Positions 1 through 8,241 of a DNA stretch of 64,000 nucleotides are shown here, one piece after another. The position numbers were made by a program, and so were the translations under genes. Numbering within the stretch: the stretch's first letter is position 1; each line of letters opens with the position of its first letter. Origin of the DNA: Thiopseudomonas denitrificans (GTDB lineage: Bacteria; Pseudomonadota; Gammaproteobacteria; Pseudomonadales; Pseudomonadaceae). The notes under the pieces are model-generated. The model worked only from the letters and a program-made list of their open reading frames with translations. It was not told where the DNA came from and did no database searches. The DNA lies in assembly GCF_002866065.1 (NCBI RefSeq), contig NZ_LNJZ01000002.1, positions 141,397 through 205,396 of the forward strand, given 5' to 3'.

Positions 1-491
1 GTACGATCAATCATGGGACAAAAGTTCTGCACGCCGGGCAGGTTGTTGTTGATGCGTTGTCGCTTTGCCTTGCGGACAGGGCCGGGGAATTGCAGTTTAT
101 CGTCCACAAGGGAGACATAATTTCCGCCTTGGCAGTCATCCAGTGGTAGCAGGCAATCCATCAGCCATTCATACAGGAACCAGATACGTCTGCTGTAGGC
201 ACCGGTAGGCTGGTCTTTGACCCATGCAACGATTTCACTGGAGTTCAGCTGCTGAAACAGGGGCCGCAAAATGTGCAGCTGGATGCCTTGATATTTCAGG
301 GCAAAGGTAAGCTGACCACGCAGGTCGTTGCTGGGTGCATAGCGTGGCGATAGCACCGTGCAGCCGGGCTGCTGCCGAACGCTCTGTGTGCTGCCTGTGG
401 CATAGGTCTTGGTCAGTGCGGGTACGCGCAAGGCGTAATGCCCAACCAGGGCGGCGTAACCAGCAGGGACTAGGGGTTTAGGATTCGGCAT
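1..491 (-). CDS. Fic family protein, N-terminal part (runs off left edge)
   Basis: The minus strand is open from ATG at 491 to base 1 (about 163 codons) with no stop. The stretch YSRRIWFLYEWLMD, followed by GGNYVSLVDDKLQF and then NNNLPGVQNFCPM, matches the N-terminal region seen in a large class of proteobacterial Fic proteins. Fic domains usually transfer AMP to target hydroxyls. The catalytic HPFxxGNGRxxR motif would lie beyond the window, so activity cannot be judged. A good sigma70-like promoter sits directly upstream. It lies next to a broken hicA, in a region of accessory debris. I am fairly sure of the family and unsure of the target. Confidence 0.72.
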   Translation of the reverse strand, partial: MPNPKPLVPAGYAALVGHYALRVPALTKTYATGSTQSVRQQPGCTVLSPRYAPSNDLRGQLTFALKYQGIQLHILRPLFQQLNSSEIVAWVKDQPTGAYSRRIWFLYEWLMDCLLPLDDCQGGNYVSLVDDKLQFPGPVRKAKRQRINNNLPGVQNFCPMIDR

Positions 492-496
492 ATTTA

Positions 497-530
497 TGAA
501 AAACGATTATCTGCTGTGAAAAACGATTAT
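497..530. repeat. two direct repeats between Fic promoter and start codon
   Basis: The 14-mer TGAAAAACGATTAT occurs at 497-510 and 517-530, a 20-bp period (about two helical turns). One copy overlaps the -10 box, the other the likely ribosome binding region, so this is a plausible operator for repression of the Fic gene (inference). Confidence 0.5.
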
Positions 531-555
531 ATTTGTCGAAATCTATGGAAATCAA
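526..555 (-). promoter_or_regulatory. sigma70-like promoter of the Fic gene
   Basis: Read on the minus strand: TTGATT (550-555), an 18-bp spacer, then a perfect TATAAT (526-531), 35 bp upstream of the ATG at 491. The -10 box overlaps one of two direct repeats. Confidence 0.6.
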
Positions 556-1028
556 TTTGAAGTGATATTTTTTGGGTTATCGCTAAGAAAGCGATTGGGC
601 GCAGCGAAAATGCTACGGCAGCGGAGGAAGAACTGGAGGAAGGGCGCAAGGGCGGCTGTCTGGTTTAAGTCCAATCATGTTGACGGTCGTGCATGCAGTT
701 CGATGTCCAGCGCCTGTATCACTAGCGGTTACGGCATTGGGTATATCGGGGACGGATGCCATATGTGGTTTCATCGCTGCCCCGTTCGATCCAGCTTGGA
801 TATTGCATGTTCGCCTCCACTGACTGGATCTGTGCGTCATACACAGGGTTTGTCATACCAGACCTGCCTGATTTTTGATTGATTTAGTGGCCTGTTTGGT
901 TAATTCCATTAGTCAGTTTCGGCGTCTGAGATTCCGATGCTACGTTGCTATACCTCGCAATAGCCCCGCTATGATTCGTCACAGCGCCTTGTCTCGAAAC
1001 CTCAGTCATCCGAACTCGAATTAACGAA
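556..1028. other. no recognisable gene
   Basis: Short open frames exist on both strands but none has a recognisable protein signature or ribosome binding site. The stretch probably holds decayed accessory DNA between the Fic gene and the hicA remnant. Confidence 0.5.
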
Positions 1029-1196
1029 CTAACCGCACAGGCCACTAGCTGTTCCGGCTGGTAAATCTTTCTTCGGACGCGGCTCAGGCAGGGGCAGCTT
1101 GTGATCCGGATGTCTAAATATGTGATGACTCCCCTTGGTGCGCTGAAGGGGCCAGCTGGCTGGTTCCAACTCCTTGATCAATTTCCTGCTGTGCAT
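1029..1196 (-). pseudogene. hicA: truncated HicA-family mRNA interferase
   Basis: From ATG 1196, preceded by AAGGA, the product begins MHSRKLIKELE and contains KGSHHIFRHPDHKLPLPEPR followed by PKKDLPAGT. This is the HicA double-stranded-RNA-binding-like fold with the catalytic His of GSHH. Normal HicA continues with about 12-15 residues of the type VRSILKQAGL; here the frame runs instead into ASGLCG and stops at 55 residues. No HicB antitoxin follows downstream. Upstream in-frame codons to 1277 are probably not translated. The truncation suggests an inactive remnant, though the catalytic core is present, so residual activity is not excluded. Confidence 0.65.
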
Positions 1197-1494
1197 TGGC
1201 TCTTCCTTGGCTCGATTACTATTTTGGATGGTAACTCTAGGGTTATGTGTTTTCAATGCGTTTGGGTTTGTTTGCACTTGGGTGATTTACTGAGTGCTGT
1301 GTTTTTGACATAAACTTGAACTGCTTACTTATTTTTGACATTGATGGCTGGTATGATGGCGCGCTCGTATCGCAAGATGCCCGGGGCTCGGGGTATCGTG
1401 CAGGGTCGCCCTTTTGTCGGTCAGGATGGGCGCATAGCGGATTCAGTGACAAACAAGGCTCCATGGAAGGTTATGGGGCAGTGAGGCAGGCTTG
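1197..1494. promoter_or_regulatory. upstream region of the psl-type operon
   Basis: This stretch holds no gene. TTTTTGACAT occurs twice, at 1302-1311 and 1332-1341, exactly 30 bp apart. Each contains TTGACA, but neither has a convincing -10 at the right distance. They could be -35 elements of weak or activator-dependent promoters or a regulator's half-sites. A long 5' leader precedes the first ATG at 1495. Confidence 0.35.
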
Positions 1495-2919
1495 ATGAAG
1501 GCGTTACAGTATAAAACATCACGGCTGTCGGGCAATAGTCTTGCGCGGTATGCCCTTTTTTTGTCCAGGCTGCTGCATGCCATGGCAGTAGGGTTGCCAG
1601 TTTGCTTGCTGCTTCGTCAGGCAGGCACCGATGTTTACTATGCGTTTTATGCGGGCCTCAGTTTTTCCGCAATAGCACTGCTGGTTTTTCAGGTGCTGGG
1701 TATTTACTCCAATAGTTTTTTTACCAATAACTATCGCTTCAAGAAGACCGTGCTGTCCTGGAGTGCCGCGTTTTTGGCATTGGTCATCCTCATGCAGGGT
1801 GTTGGCCAGGCTCAGGGGCTTGAAACGATGCATTATGTCATCTGGTTTGTTGTCACCCTGATTGCACTGGTTGGTTTGCGCCTGCTGACCTTGCGTGTGT
1901 TTCGGTGGTTGATGCGTGCTGGTGCTTACCTGCACCGCTCGGTGATCTGGGGATGCACCCTGAGCGGGTGCGAGCTGGCCAGGTATTTGCGGCAAAAGCA
2001 GGATATCCGTTCAGGCTTGCTGGGCTTTGTTGACGACAGGATAGGGCGACTTGACCCCGTGGTTGAAGGGATTCCTGTGCTGGGTGATACGAAAGAGCTG
2101 GTCAGTTTGATACAGGGCAGAAAAGTAGATCAGGTGCTGGTGGCGCTGCCGTGGGCAGCGGCGCACCGGATGGAGCAAATCATGGCTGTTTTACGCAGCT
2201 ATTCCGTTGAGGTTTTGCTGGTGCCGGACATGTCGGCATTCCGCTATGCCGGGAACCGGATTTCGGAAGTGGGTGGCATGCCGATGTTCAACGTGTCCGA
2301 CTTTCCGCTGCGCGGCTGGTCGCCTGTTCTCAAGAGGGCTGAAGACCTAGTGATTGGTTCGATCATGCTGGTTGCCCTGATGCCTTTGTTACTGCTTATT
2401 GCCTTGTTGATCAAGCTGGATTCAAAAGGCCCGGTGCTGTTCAAGCAAAAGCGCTATGGCTATAACAATGTCCTGATCAAGGTGTACAAGTTCAGGACGA
2501 TGTATCACGCCGAGCGTGACATGGACGCCAGCCAGCAAACGGTCAAGGGTGATGCCAGGGTTACCCGGATTGGGCGCTGGCTAAGGCGCAGCAGTCTGGA
2601 CGAGTTGCCGCAATTGCTTAACGTGCTGAGTGGAAGAATGTCGCTGGTGGGGCCAAGGCCGCATGCAACAGCCACGAAGGCTGCTGGAGTGCTGTTTGAA
2701 AATGCCGTGCAAAACTACGCCGCCAGGCACCGTGTAAAGCCCGGCATTACCGGCTGGGCGCAGGTTAACGGTTATCGCGGTGAAACAGACACCCTGCAAA
2801 AAATTGAAAAAAGGGTTGAGTACGACCTTGAGTACATAGAGAACTGGTCTATTCTTTTTGACCTGTACATCTTGCTGCGAACCATTCCTTCCGTACTGTT
2901 TTCCAAAGAGGCTTATTAA
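1495..2919 (+). CDS. pslA: undecaprenyl-phosphate glucose/galactose phosphotransferase, PslA-like
   Basis: Integral membrane priming transferase that starts repeat-unit synthesis by loading a hexose-1-phosphate onto undecaprenyl phosphate at the inner membrane. About 474 residues, the size of P. aeruginosa PslA. The N-terminal 130 residues hold four to five membrane segments, then comes a nucleotide-binding-like domain (GFVDDRIGRLDP, LPWAA), then the catalytic bac_transf domain from about residue 280: KRAEDL, a hydrophobic helix, KFRTMY, SSLDELPQLLNVLSGRMSLV and GPRPHA. ATG 1495 has GAGG just upstream; an adjacent TTG at 1492 is less likely. First gene of the operon; its stop is followed immediately by the next GTG start. 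Confidence 0.88.
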   Translation: MKALQYKTSRLSGNSLARYALFLSRLLHAMAVGLPVCLLLRQAGTDVYYAFYAGLSFSAIALLVFQVLGIYSNSFFTNNYRFKKTVLSWSAAFLALVILMQGVGQAQGLETMHYVIWFVVTLIALVGLRLLTLRVFRWLMRAGAYLHRSVIWGCTLSGCELARYLRQKQDIRSGLLGFVDDRIGRLDPVVEGIPVLGDTKELVSLIQGRKVDQVLVALPWAAAHRMEQIMAVLRSYSVEVLLVPDMSAFRYAGNRISEVGGMPMFNVSDFPLRGWSPVLKRAEDLVIGSIMLVALMPLLLLIALLIKLDSKGPVLFKQKRYGYNNVLIKVYKFRTMYHAERDMDASQQTVKGDARVTRIGRWLRRSSLDELPQLLNVLSGRMSLVGPRPHATATKAAGVLFENAVQNYAARHRVKPGITGWAQVNGYRGETDTLQKIEKRVEYDLEYIENWSILFDLYILLRTIPSVLFSKEAY

Positions 2920-4374
2920 GTGTCGAGTAATCTTGTTCCATGCATTATTGCTGGTGGCTCGGGCACCCGTTTGTGGCCGGTTTCACGCTACACCATGCCC
3001 AAACCTTTTATCCGGTTGCATGATGACGAAACCCTGCTGCAAAAAACCTTGCGCCGGGCCGCAGCAGTTACCGACAGCGGCAAACTTCTGACTGTGGTCA
3101 ATCGCGAGCTCCTGTTCAGGTTTCTGGATGATTACCGAGCGTTGCAACTGCAGGAAGATTGCGAGCTGGTGCTTGAGCCTTTTGGGCGCAACACGGCAGC
3201 TGCGGTATTACTCTGTGCTTTGCGTGTGCGTGAATTGTGTGGCGGGCAGGCGCAGCTGCTGGTTTTGCCGGCAGATCACCTGATACAGGACGAGCCGGCC
3301 TTTGCTGAAGCGGTCAGGCGTGCGCAGGAGCTGGCAGGGCAGGGCTATCTGGTTACTTTTGGCTTGCAGCCGGAGTATCCGGAAACCGGCTTTGGTTATA
3401 TCCGTACCGGAGATGCTCTTGGCGAGGCGGGTTATCAGGTAGCCGAGTTTTTGGAGAAACCTGAATTGGAGCTGGCGCAGGAGTTTGTTGCCAGCGGTAG
3501 CCATCTGTGGAACTCGGGCATGTTTTGTATGAGCGTTGACACCTTGCTGACCGAAGCAGAGCGTTATGTGCCCAGTTTGCTGCAGAGCGTGGAGGCCTGC
3601 TGGCAGCAGGGGCAGCATGCAAGCGGCCAGGATTATGAGCAGGTTGAGCTGGATGCCGAAACCTTTGCCATGGTGGAAGATGTTTCCATTGATATTGCGT
3701 TGATGGAACGTTCAGACAGGGTGGCAGTTGTACCCTGCCGCCTGGGCTGGAGCGATATCGGCTCGTGGCAGGCGGTAAGCAGCCTGGCACCGGCGGATGA
3801 GCAGGGTAACCGTATCCAGGGCGAGGTCATACTGCATGACACCCGTAACTGCTATATCGACAGCCCGTCACGCCTGACGGCGGCTGTGGGCGTAGAGGGA
3901 CTAATGGTGGTGGATACGCCCGATGCGCTACTGATTGCGCATGAAGACCGGAGCCAGGAAGTCAAGGTCATAGCCGAGCGACTCAAGGAGAAGGGGCATC
4001 CGGCTTTTCTTGGGCATCTGACTACGGTTCGGCCATGGGGCACCTATACAGTTCTCAGAGACGATGACGGCTACAAGATAAAAAGAATTGTGGTTAAACC
4101 CGGGGCTTCGCTGTCCTTGCAGGCTCATCACCACCGTAGTGAACACTGGATAGTGGTCAGCGGTACTGCAGAGGTGGTCAATGGCGAGCACAGTTTTTTG
4201 TTGCGCACCAATGAGTCCACTTTTATCCGTATTGGTGAAAAGCACAGGTTGAGCAATCCCGGGCTGATTGAGCTGGTACTGATCGAGGTCCAGTGTGGTG
4301 AGTACCTTGGTGAAGATGACATTGTCCGCTATGAAGATGTGTATGGACGTGACACTTCGGGGGAGCCGGTTTGA
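2920..4374 (+). CDS. pslB: mannose-1-phosphate guanylyltransferase / mannose-6-phosphate isomerase, PslB-like
   Basis: Bifunctional cytoplasmic enzyme of GDP-mannose supply, 484 residues, the full length of the AlgA/ManC/PslB family. The N-terminal nucleotidyltransferase domain shows GGSGTRLWPVSR (about residues 12-23) and the FLEKP lysine motif. The C-terminal cupin isomerase domain shows RPWGTYTVL and QAHHHRSEHWIVVSGTAEV, the metal-binding histidines. GTG 2920 directly abuts the TAA of the previous gene, indicating translational coupling. GDP-mannose is needed for the mannose in Psl. In isolation the gene could be called algA or manC; context favours pslB. Confidence 0.88.
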   Translation: MSSNLVPCIIAGGSGTRLWPVSRYTMPKPFIRLHDDETLLQKTLRRAAAVTDSGKLLTVVNRELLFRFLDDYRALQLQEDCELVLEPFGRNTAAAVLLCALRVRELCGGQAQLLVLPADHLIQDEPAFAEAVRRAQELAGQGYLVTFGLQPEYPETGFGYIRTGDALGEAGYQVAEFLEKPELELAQEFVASGSHLWNSGMFCMSVDTLLTEAERYVPSLLQSVEACWQQGQHASGQDYEQVELDAETFAMVEDVSIDIALMERSDRVAVVPCRLGWSDIGSWQAVSSLAPADEQGNRIQGEVILHDTRNCYIDSPSRLTAAVGVEGLMVVDTPDALLIAHEDRSQEVKVIAERLKEKGHPAFLGHLTTVRPWGTYTVLRDDDGYKIKRIVVKPGASLSLQAHHHRSEHWIVVSGTAEVVNGEHSFLLRTNESTFIRIGEKHRLSNPGLIELVLIEVQCGEYLGEDDIVRYEDVYGRDTSGEPV

Positions 4375-5285
4375 TGCGTGCTGCACTGATTATCCCCGTG
4401 CGTAACGCCGGGCCCTGGCTGGATCGCTTGCTGCCGGCGCTGGCTGCGCAAACGGTCCGGCCGGATCAGTGGTTGGTGGTGGATAGCAGTTCGTCGGACG
4501 ATACGGTCGAGCGTTTTGAAGCTGCGGGCGCAGACGTGCATGTAATTTCTGCCAGCGAGTTTAATCATGGTGGTACCCGGGAGTGGGCACGGCGGCAGGT
4601 TGCTGCCGATGTGATTTTCATGCTGACCCAGGATGCCATTCCCGAGCCGGACTGCTTTGAACGATTGCTGGAAGCGTTTGAAAACCCCGAGGTGGCTGTT
4701 GCCTATGCACGCCAGCTGCCCAGGCCGGGAAGCGGATTGTTTGAACGGCATGCGCGGCTCTACAACTATGGAGCAGAGAGCCGCCTAAAAAGCCTTGCGG
4801 ATGCGGCTGAGCTGGGGGTGAAAACCTGCTTCAGCTCGGACTCCTGCTCGGCTTATCGCGCAAGTGTTCTGGAGCAGCTGGGCGGCTTTCCGCAGGATGT
4901 CATTGGCAGTGAAGATGCATATGTGGCTGGCAAGGTCTTGCTGGCCGGGCACAAAGTGCATTACGTGGCGGAAGCCAGGGTGGAGCACTCACATCACTAC
5001 AGCATTCTGGAAGAATTTCGGCGCTATTTTGATATTGGCGTGTTTTATGGGCGTGAGCGCTGGATTGACGAGCACTTTGGTGCAGCTACCGGAGAGGGGC
5101 GCCGGTTTGTTTCAAGCGAAATGAAAATGGCACTGCAGGATGGGCAGTGGTACTTGTTGCCGAGCGCATTTGTGAGAAATGGTTGCAAGCTGATTGGATA
5201 CAAGCTTGGCCGGACTGAGGCGTATTTGCCGAACTGGCTGAAACGCAGGGTTGGCATGTTTTTTGGTTATTGGGTGAAGCAATGA
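4374..5285 (+). CDS. pslC: family 2 glycosyltransferase, PslC-like
   Basis: GT-A fold glycosyltransferase of 303 residues, matching PslC size. It opens with AALIIPVRNAGPWLDRLLPAL and continues VVDSSSSDDTV, the nucleotide-binding start of rhamnosyltransferase-like GT2 enzymes, then SEDAYVAGKVLL near residue 180, a probable catalytic Asp region. ATG 4374 overlaps the TGA of pslB by one base (ATGA-type coupling). It adds a sugar to the lipid-linked intermediate on the cytoplasmic side; donor and acceptor cannot be read from the sequence. Confidence 0.78.
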   Translation: MRAALIIPVRNAGPWLDRLLPALAAQTVRPDQWLVVDSSSSDDTVERFEAAGADVHVISASEFNHGGTREWARRQVAADVIFMLTQDAIPEPDCFERLLEAFENPEVAVAYARQLPRPGSGLFERHARLYNYGAESRLKSLADAAELGVKTCFSSDSCSAYRASVLEQLGGFPQDVIGSEDAYVAGKVLLAGHKVHYVAEARVEHSHHYSILEEFRRYFDIGVFYGRERWIDEHFGAATGEGRRFVSSEMKMALQDGQWYLLPSAFVRNGCKLIGYKLGRTEAYLPNWLKRRVGMFFGYWVKQ

Positions 5286-6091
5286 AAAGAACGATAATGA
5301 TGGCGTTGTTCGCCGGTGCGGGCCTGGTGCTTGCCGGCTGCAGTACACCGGCGCATGTGTCGGTTCCTGGCGGTAAAACTGCGGATGCATATCAGCAGGA
5401 AGGCATGGCCTTGGCCGACTTGCCGCCGCCCCGGCTGGTAATTCTCAGTGGCGATACGTTGCGCATAGTCCGTGATGCTCGCGAGCCGGCCGAAGCCGAT
5501 GACATGACATTGTTCCAGGTTCGGCCCGACGGTTACATTTCCGTTCCCGACGTGGGCACACTGAAGGTTGCGGGCCTGTCACCGGAGGAAGTGGCCGAGC
5601 TGGTAACCCGTGAATATGCAAAGGTTTATCGTGAGCCCAGGGCCACGGTAAATATCGCCATTGCACCCAGCAACCGGGTTTTTGTCGGGGGCGCAGTTCC
5701 CAATCCGGATTTCTTTGACCTGACTGGTACTGCAACCATTGAGCAGGTGTTGATGTCGTCGGGCGGGGTACTGCCCACGGCGGACATGCGCAAGGTGGCT
5801 TTGCTCAGGCTGGATGAAGAGGGCCGATACGGCATGTACTTTTTTGACATGTCGGCAATGCTCAAAAAACCGGGCCGTCAGGCGGTTGTAATGCAGCGTG
5901 GGGACCTGATTTATGTTCCCCAGTCGGGCATCGGGCGCACGGTTGAGGCCATCGATATGTACTTTACGCGGCTGTTCCCGATCAACAAGGGAATTGGTGT
6001 GGGCTTCAACTACGACCTGAACAACAAGGGCGTCAAGAATAGTGGTAATACCAACTACATAAATAATGGGCCTGTAAGTGTTACTCCCTGA
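5282..6091 (+). CDS. pslD: periplasmic/outer-membrane polysaccharide export lipoprotein, PslD-like
   Basis: Wza-family export protein of 269 residues. A lipoprotein signal (MKRTIMMALFAGAG, then LVLAGC) predicts lipidation at Cys20. The poly-export domain follows from about residue 55 (VILSGDTLRIV, VRPDGYISVPDVG) and a SLBB-like region from about 125 (VFVGGAVPNP, FDLTGTATIEQVL). It likely forms the conduit that carries the polymer across periplasm and outer membrane with the PslE-like PCP. ATG 5282 overlaps the preceding TGA (ATGA). The C-terminus is rich in Asn and Gly. Confidence 0.85.
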   Translation: MKRTIMMALFAGAGLVLAGCSTPAHVSVPGGKTADAYQQEGMALADLPPPRLVILSGDTLRIVRDAREPAEADDMTLFQVRPDGYISVPDVGTLKVAGLSPEEVAELVTREYAKVYREPRATVNIAIAPSNRVFVGGAVPNPDFFDLTGTATIEQVLMSSGGVLPTADMRKVALLRLDEEGRYGMYFFDMSAMLKKPGRQAVVMQRGDLIYVPQSGIGRTVEAIDMYFTRLFPINKGIGVGFNYDLNNKGVKNSGNTNYINNGPVSVTP

Positions 6092-6249
6092 TTATGCTGT
6101 TATAGAAAACAAGAAAGCCTGATTGTTTGCCGGTTTGGTGGCGTGACTGCCGGACCGGCACGGCTAAGATGAAGTTGGTCAGCATGTTTCGCTAATGCGG
6201 GCTTTGTTGGACAGGGCTTTTGTCCTGGTTAATTGATGAGACAAAAATC

Positions 6250-8241
6250 ATGATAGAAATCCGTTCGTTCAGAGACCTTCTCAGGCTCTTTTTCATCTTC
6301 CGGCGCGAGGCCCGTACGGCGTTTCTGGTAACGCTGGTCATAGTGGTGCTGGGGGCATTTTTGCTGCCTTCGAAATATGAGGCCAATGCACGTCTGCTGG
6401 TCAAGCCCGGGCGGGACAACTCGACCATGCCGATTGAGGTTTCCAACCGCCAGGCGCTGATTTCGCCCAGCACCCAGAGGGACCCTGTGGTCGATGAAGA
6501 AAAATTGCTGACGGGCAAAGGGCTGGCCCGCCTGCTGGCCCGGGATGTTTTGGCAGAGCTGGATAAGTATGAACCTGAAGGAACCTGGGAAGCTTTCAAG
6601 TACAAGTTGAAGCAAGTGGCCGGTTCGGCCAAGGAAGGGGTGCGCAATCTGTTAGTGCTGGCCCAGATACTGGAGCCCAAGCCTGTGGAAGAGCGTCTGG
6701 CCGAGCGCTTGCTGAAAGGCTTTACGGTCAGTCATGACACAGGTTCCAACGTGATGGAACTCAGGCTGGTATGGGGCAACCCGCGTCTGGCCGGGTATAT
6801 TCTGGAGCGTTGGGTTGACCTTTATCTCGAGGAGCGTACACGCAGCCTTGGGCGAACCAGTCTGCAGGGGTTTTATGAGCGTGAACTGGCGCGACAGGAT
6901 GAGCACATCAAACAGCTGAAAGCCCAGTTGCAGGAGCACTACAGAGGCATCAACTCTGCGGGCGTAAGGGAGCGCATTGAGCACCTGATGGATCAAACCC
7001 ATCGCTTGCGTGACCTGCGCATGGAAAAAACCAATGAAATGGCCGGCCTGACCCGCCTGATAGCCGAAGCCACCAACCAGATTGGCCAGCACCCTGGAGA
7101 GGTTGTTGTTGAGCGCGAACTGTCACTTAACCCTACCCAGCTGGACCTGAAACTGAAACTGAACCGCCTGCAGGAAGAGCGTACGGCAATGTTGCGTACC
7201 TACCTGGAGGATGCGCCGCAAATCAGGCGGCTGGATGAAAGCATTGCCAGCATGCGCAAGCTGGTTGCTGGCGAAGCTGAAAGGCTTGAGCGTTCCCAGA
7301 ACCGCGCCCCCAACAGCCTGGTGGTGAACATTCGTCAGGAAATGCTGGATGCGGGCCTGCGGCTGGAGCGCCTTAAACAGGAAGTCGAGGATATTGACCA
7401 GCAGCTGCAGACCCTTGCGGAAGAGCGTAATGCAACGTTGGCAAAGGAGCCTGAAATCACCCGTCTGGCCATGCAGCTGGAAACGGCAGAAAAAAGCTAT
7501 GTGCTGTATTCCGACAGTCTTGAACAGGCGCGTATTGATAAAGCCCTGGACGACAGCCTGATCAGCAACATCAGCATTGTAGAGCGGGCCAACAGCAGCG
7601 CCGGGCGCATTTTTCCGAAAACACTTGTTTTGTTGCTGCTTGCAGTGCCGTTTGCGGCCAGCTGTGGTTTGTTGACCATTTATCTGTGCTATCTGATTGA
7701 TCAGCGTATTCATGATGGCAGCAAGCTTGAGGAGCGCTTTGGTGTGCCGGTGTGGGGTGTTTTGCCGGAGCTGGATAACCCGCAGCGCTCTTCTGCGGTT
7801 TTTGAGGCAGGCCTGTACCGGATCCTGAGCATGCTGTCGTTGCAACAGCTTCGCGAGCAGGGAGGTTCACTGGCTGTTGCTTCGGCGCATGCTGGCACCG
7901 GCTCCAGATTTGTCATTGAGCGTTTGAAAGAGCTGCTGAAAACACAGGGGTTGGAAGTACTGGATGAAGTGCCGAGAGGACAGCTGCAGCCTGGTCAGAT
8001 TGCTGTTGTTGATGCCGGTTCGCTGGTGGAAAACCCGGAAGCCTTGCTGGTGATGAATAATGTGCAGAAGAGGGTTGTCATGATCCGCGCACGCCGGACT
8101 ACCGTCCCTATGCTGGGTAATGCCCTGTCGGTACTGTCGACAGCTTTTGGCAAGGTCGATGGTGTGGTGCTGAATGGCCGGCAGTATGAAGTGCCGGCGT
8201 CCGTATTGAAGCGCTTTGAGGGGGCCAGGGGGTCGGTCTGA
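6250..8241 (+). CDS. pslE: polysaccharide co-polymerase with degenerate kinase-like domain, PslE-like
   Basis: Chain-length determinant family (Wzz/GNVR) of 663 residues, close to PslE. TM1 is near residues 27-45, followed by a long periplasmic coiled-coil region (residues 200-430, e.g. HIKQLKAQLQEHY, RLKQEVEDIDQQLQTLAEE), TM2 near 465-485 and a cytoplasmic C-terminal tail. The tail resembles a BY-kinase fold (VWGVLPELDNP, SLAVASAHAGTGS), but the Walker A lysine is missing and no Tyr cluster ends the protein. It probably controls Psl length and export with PslD without kinase activity. ATG 6250 was chosen because the reading matches the family start (MIEIRSFRDLLRLF); an upstream in-frame start at 6220 is less likely. 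The 158-bp gap before it is the largest in the operon. Confidence 0.82.
   Translation: MIEIRSFRDLLRLFFIFRREARTAFLVTLVIVVLGAFLLPSKYEANARLLVKPGRDNSTMPIEVSNRQALISPSTQRDPVVDEEKLLTGKGLARLLARDVLAELDKYEPEGTWEAFKYKLKQVAGSAKEGVRNLLVLAQILEPKPVEERLAERLLKGFTVSHDTGSNVMELRLVWGNPRLAGYILERWVDLYLEERTRSLGRTSLQGFYERELARQDEHIKQLKAQLQEHYRGINSAGVRERIEHLMDQTHRLRDLRMEKTNEMAGLTRLIAEATNQIGQHPGEVVVERELSLNPTQLDLKLKLNRLQEERTAMLRTYLEDAPQIRRLDESIASMRKLVAGEAERLERSQNRAPNSLVVNIRQEMLDAGLRLERLKQEVEDIDQQLQTLAEERNATLAKEPEITRLAMQLETAEKSYVLYSDSLEQARIDKALDDSLISNISIVERANSSAGRIFPKTLVLLLLAVPFAASCGLLTIYLCYLIDQRIHDGSKLEERFGVPVWGVLPELDNPQRSSAVFEAGLYRILSMLSLQQLREQGGSLAVASAHAGTGSRFVIERLKELLKTQGLEVLDEVPRGQLQPGQIAVVDAGSLVENPEALLVMNNVQKRVVMIRARRTTVPMLGNALSVLSTAFGKVDGVVLNGRQYEVPASVLKRFEGARGSV

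Noticed and set aside
562..882. 106-codon open frame in the left accessory region
   Set aside because: No ribosome binding site or known family; Cys/Ser/Arg-rich composition typical of non-coding sequence.
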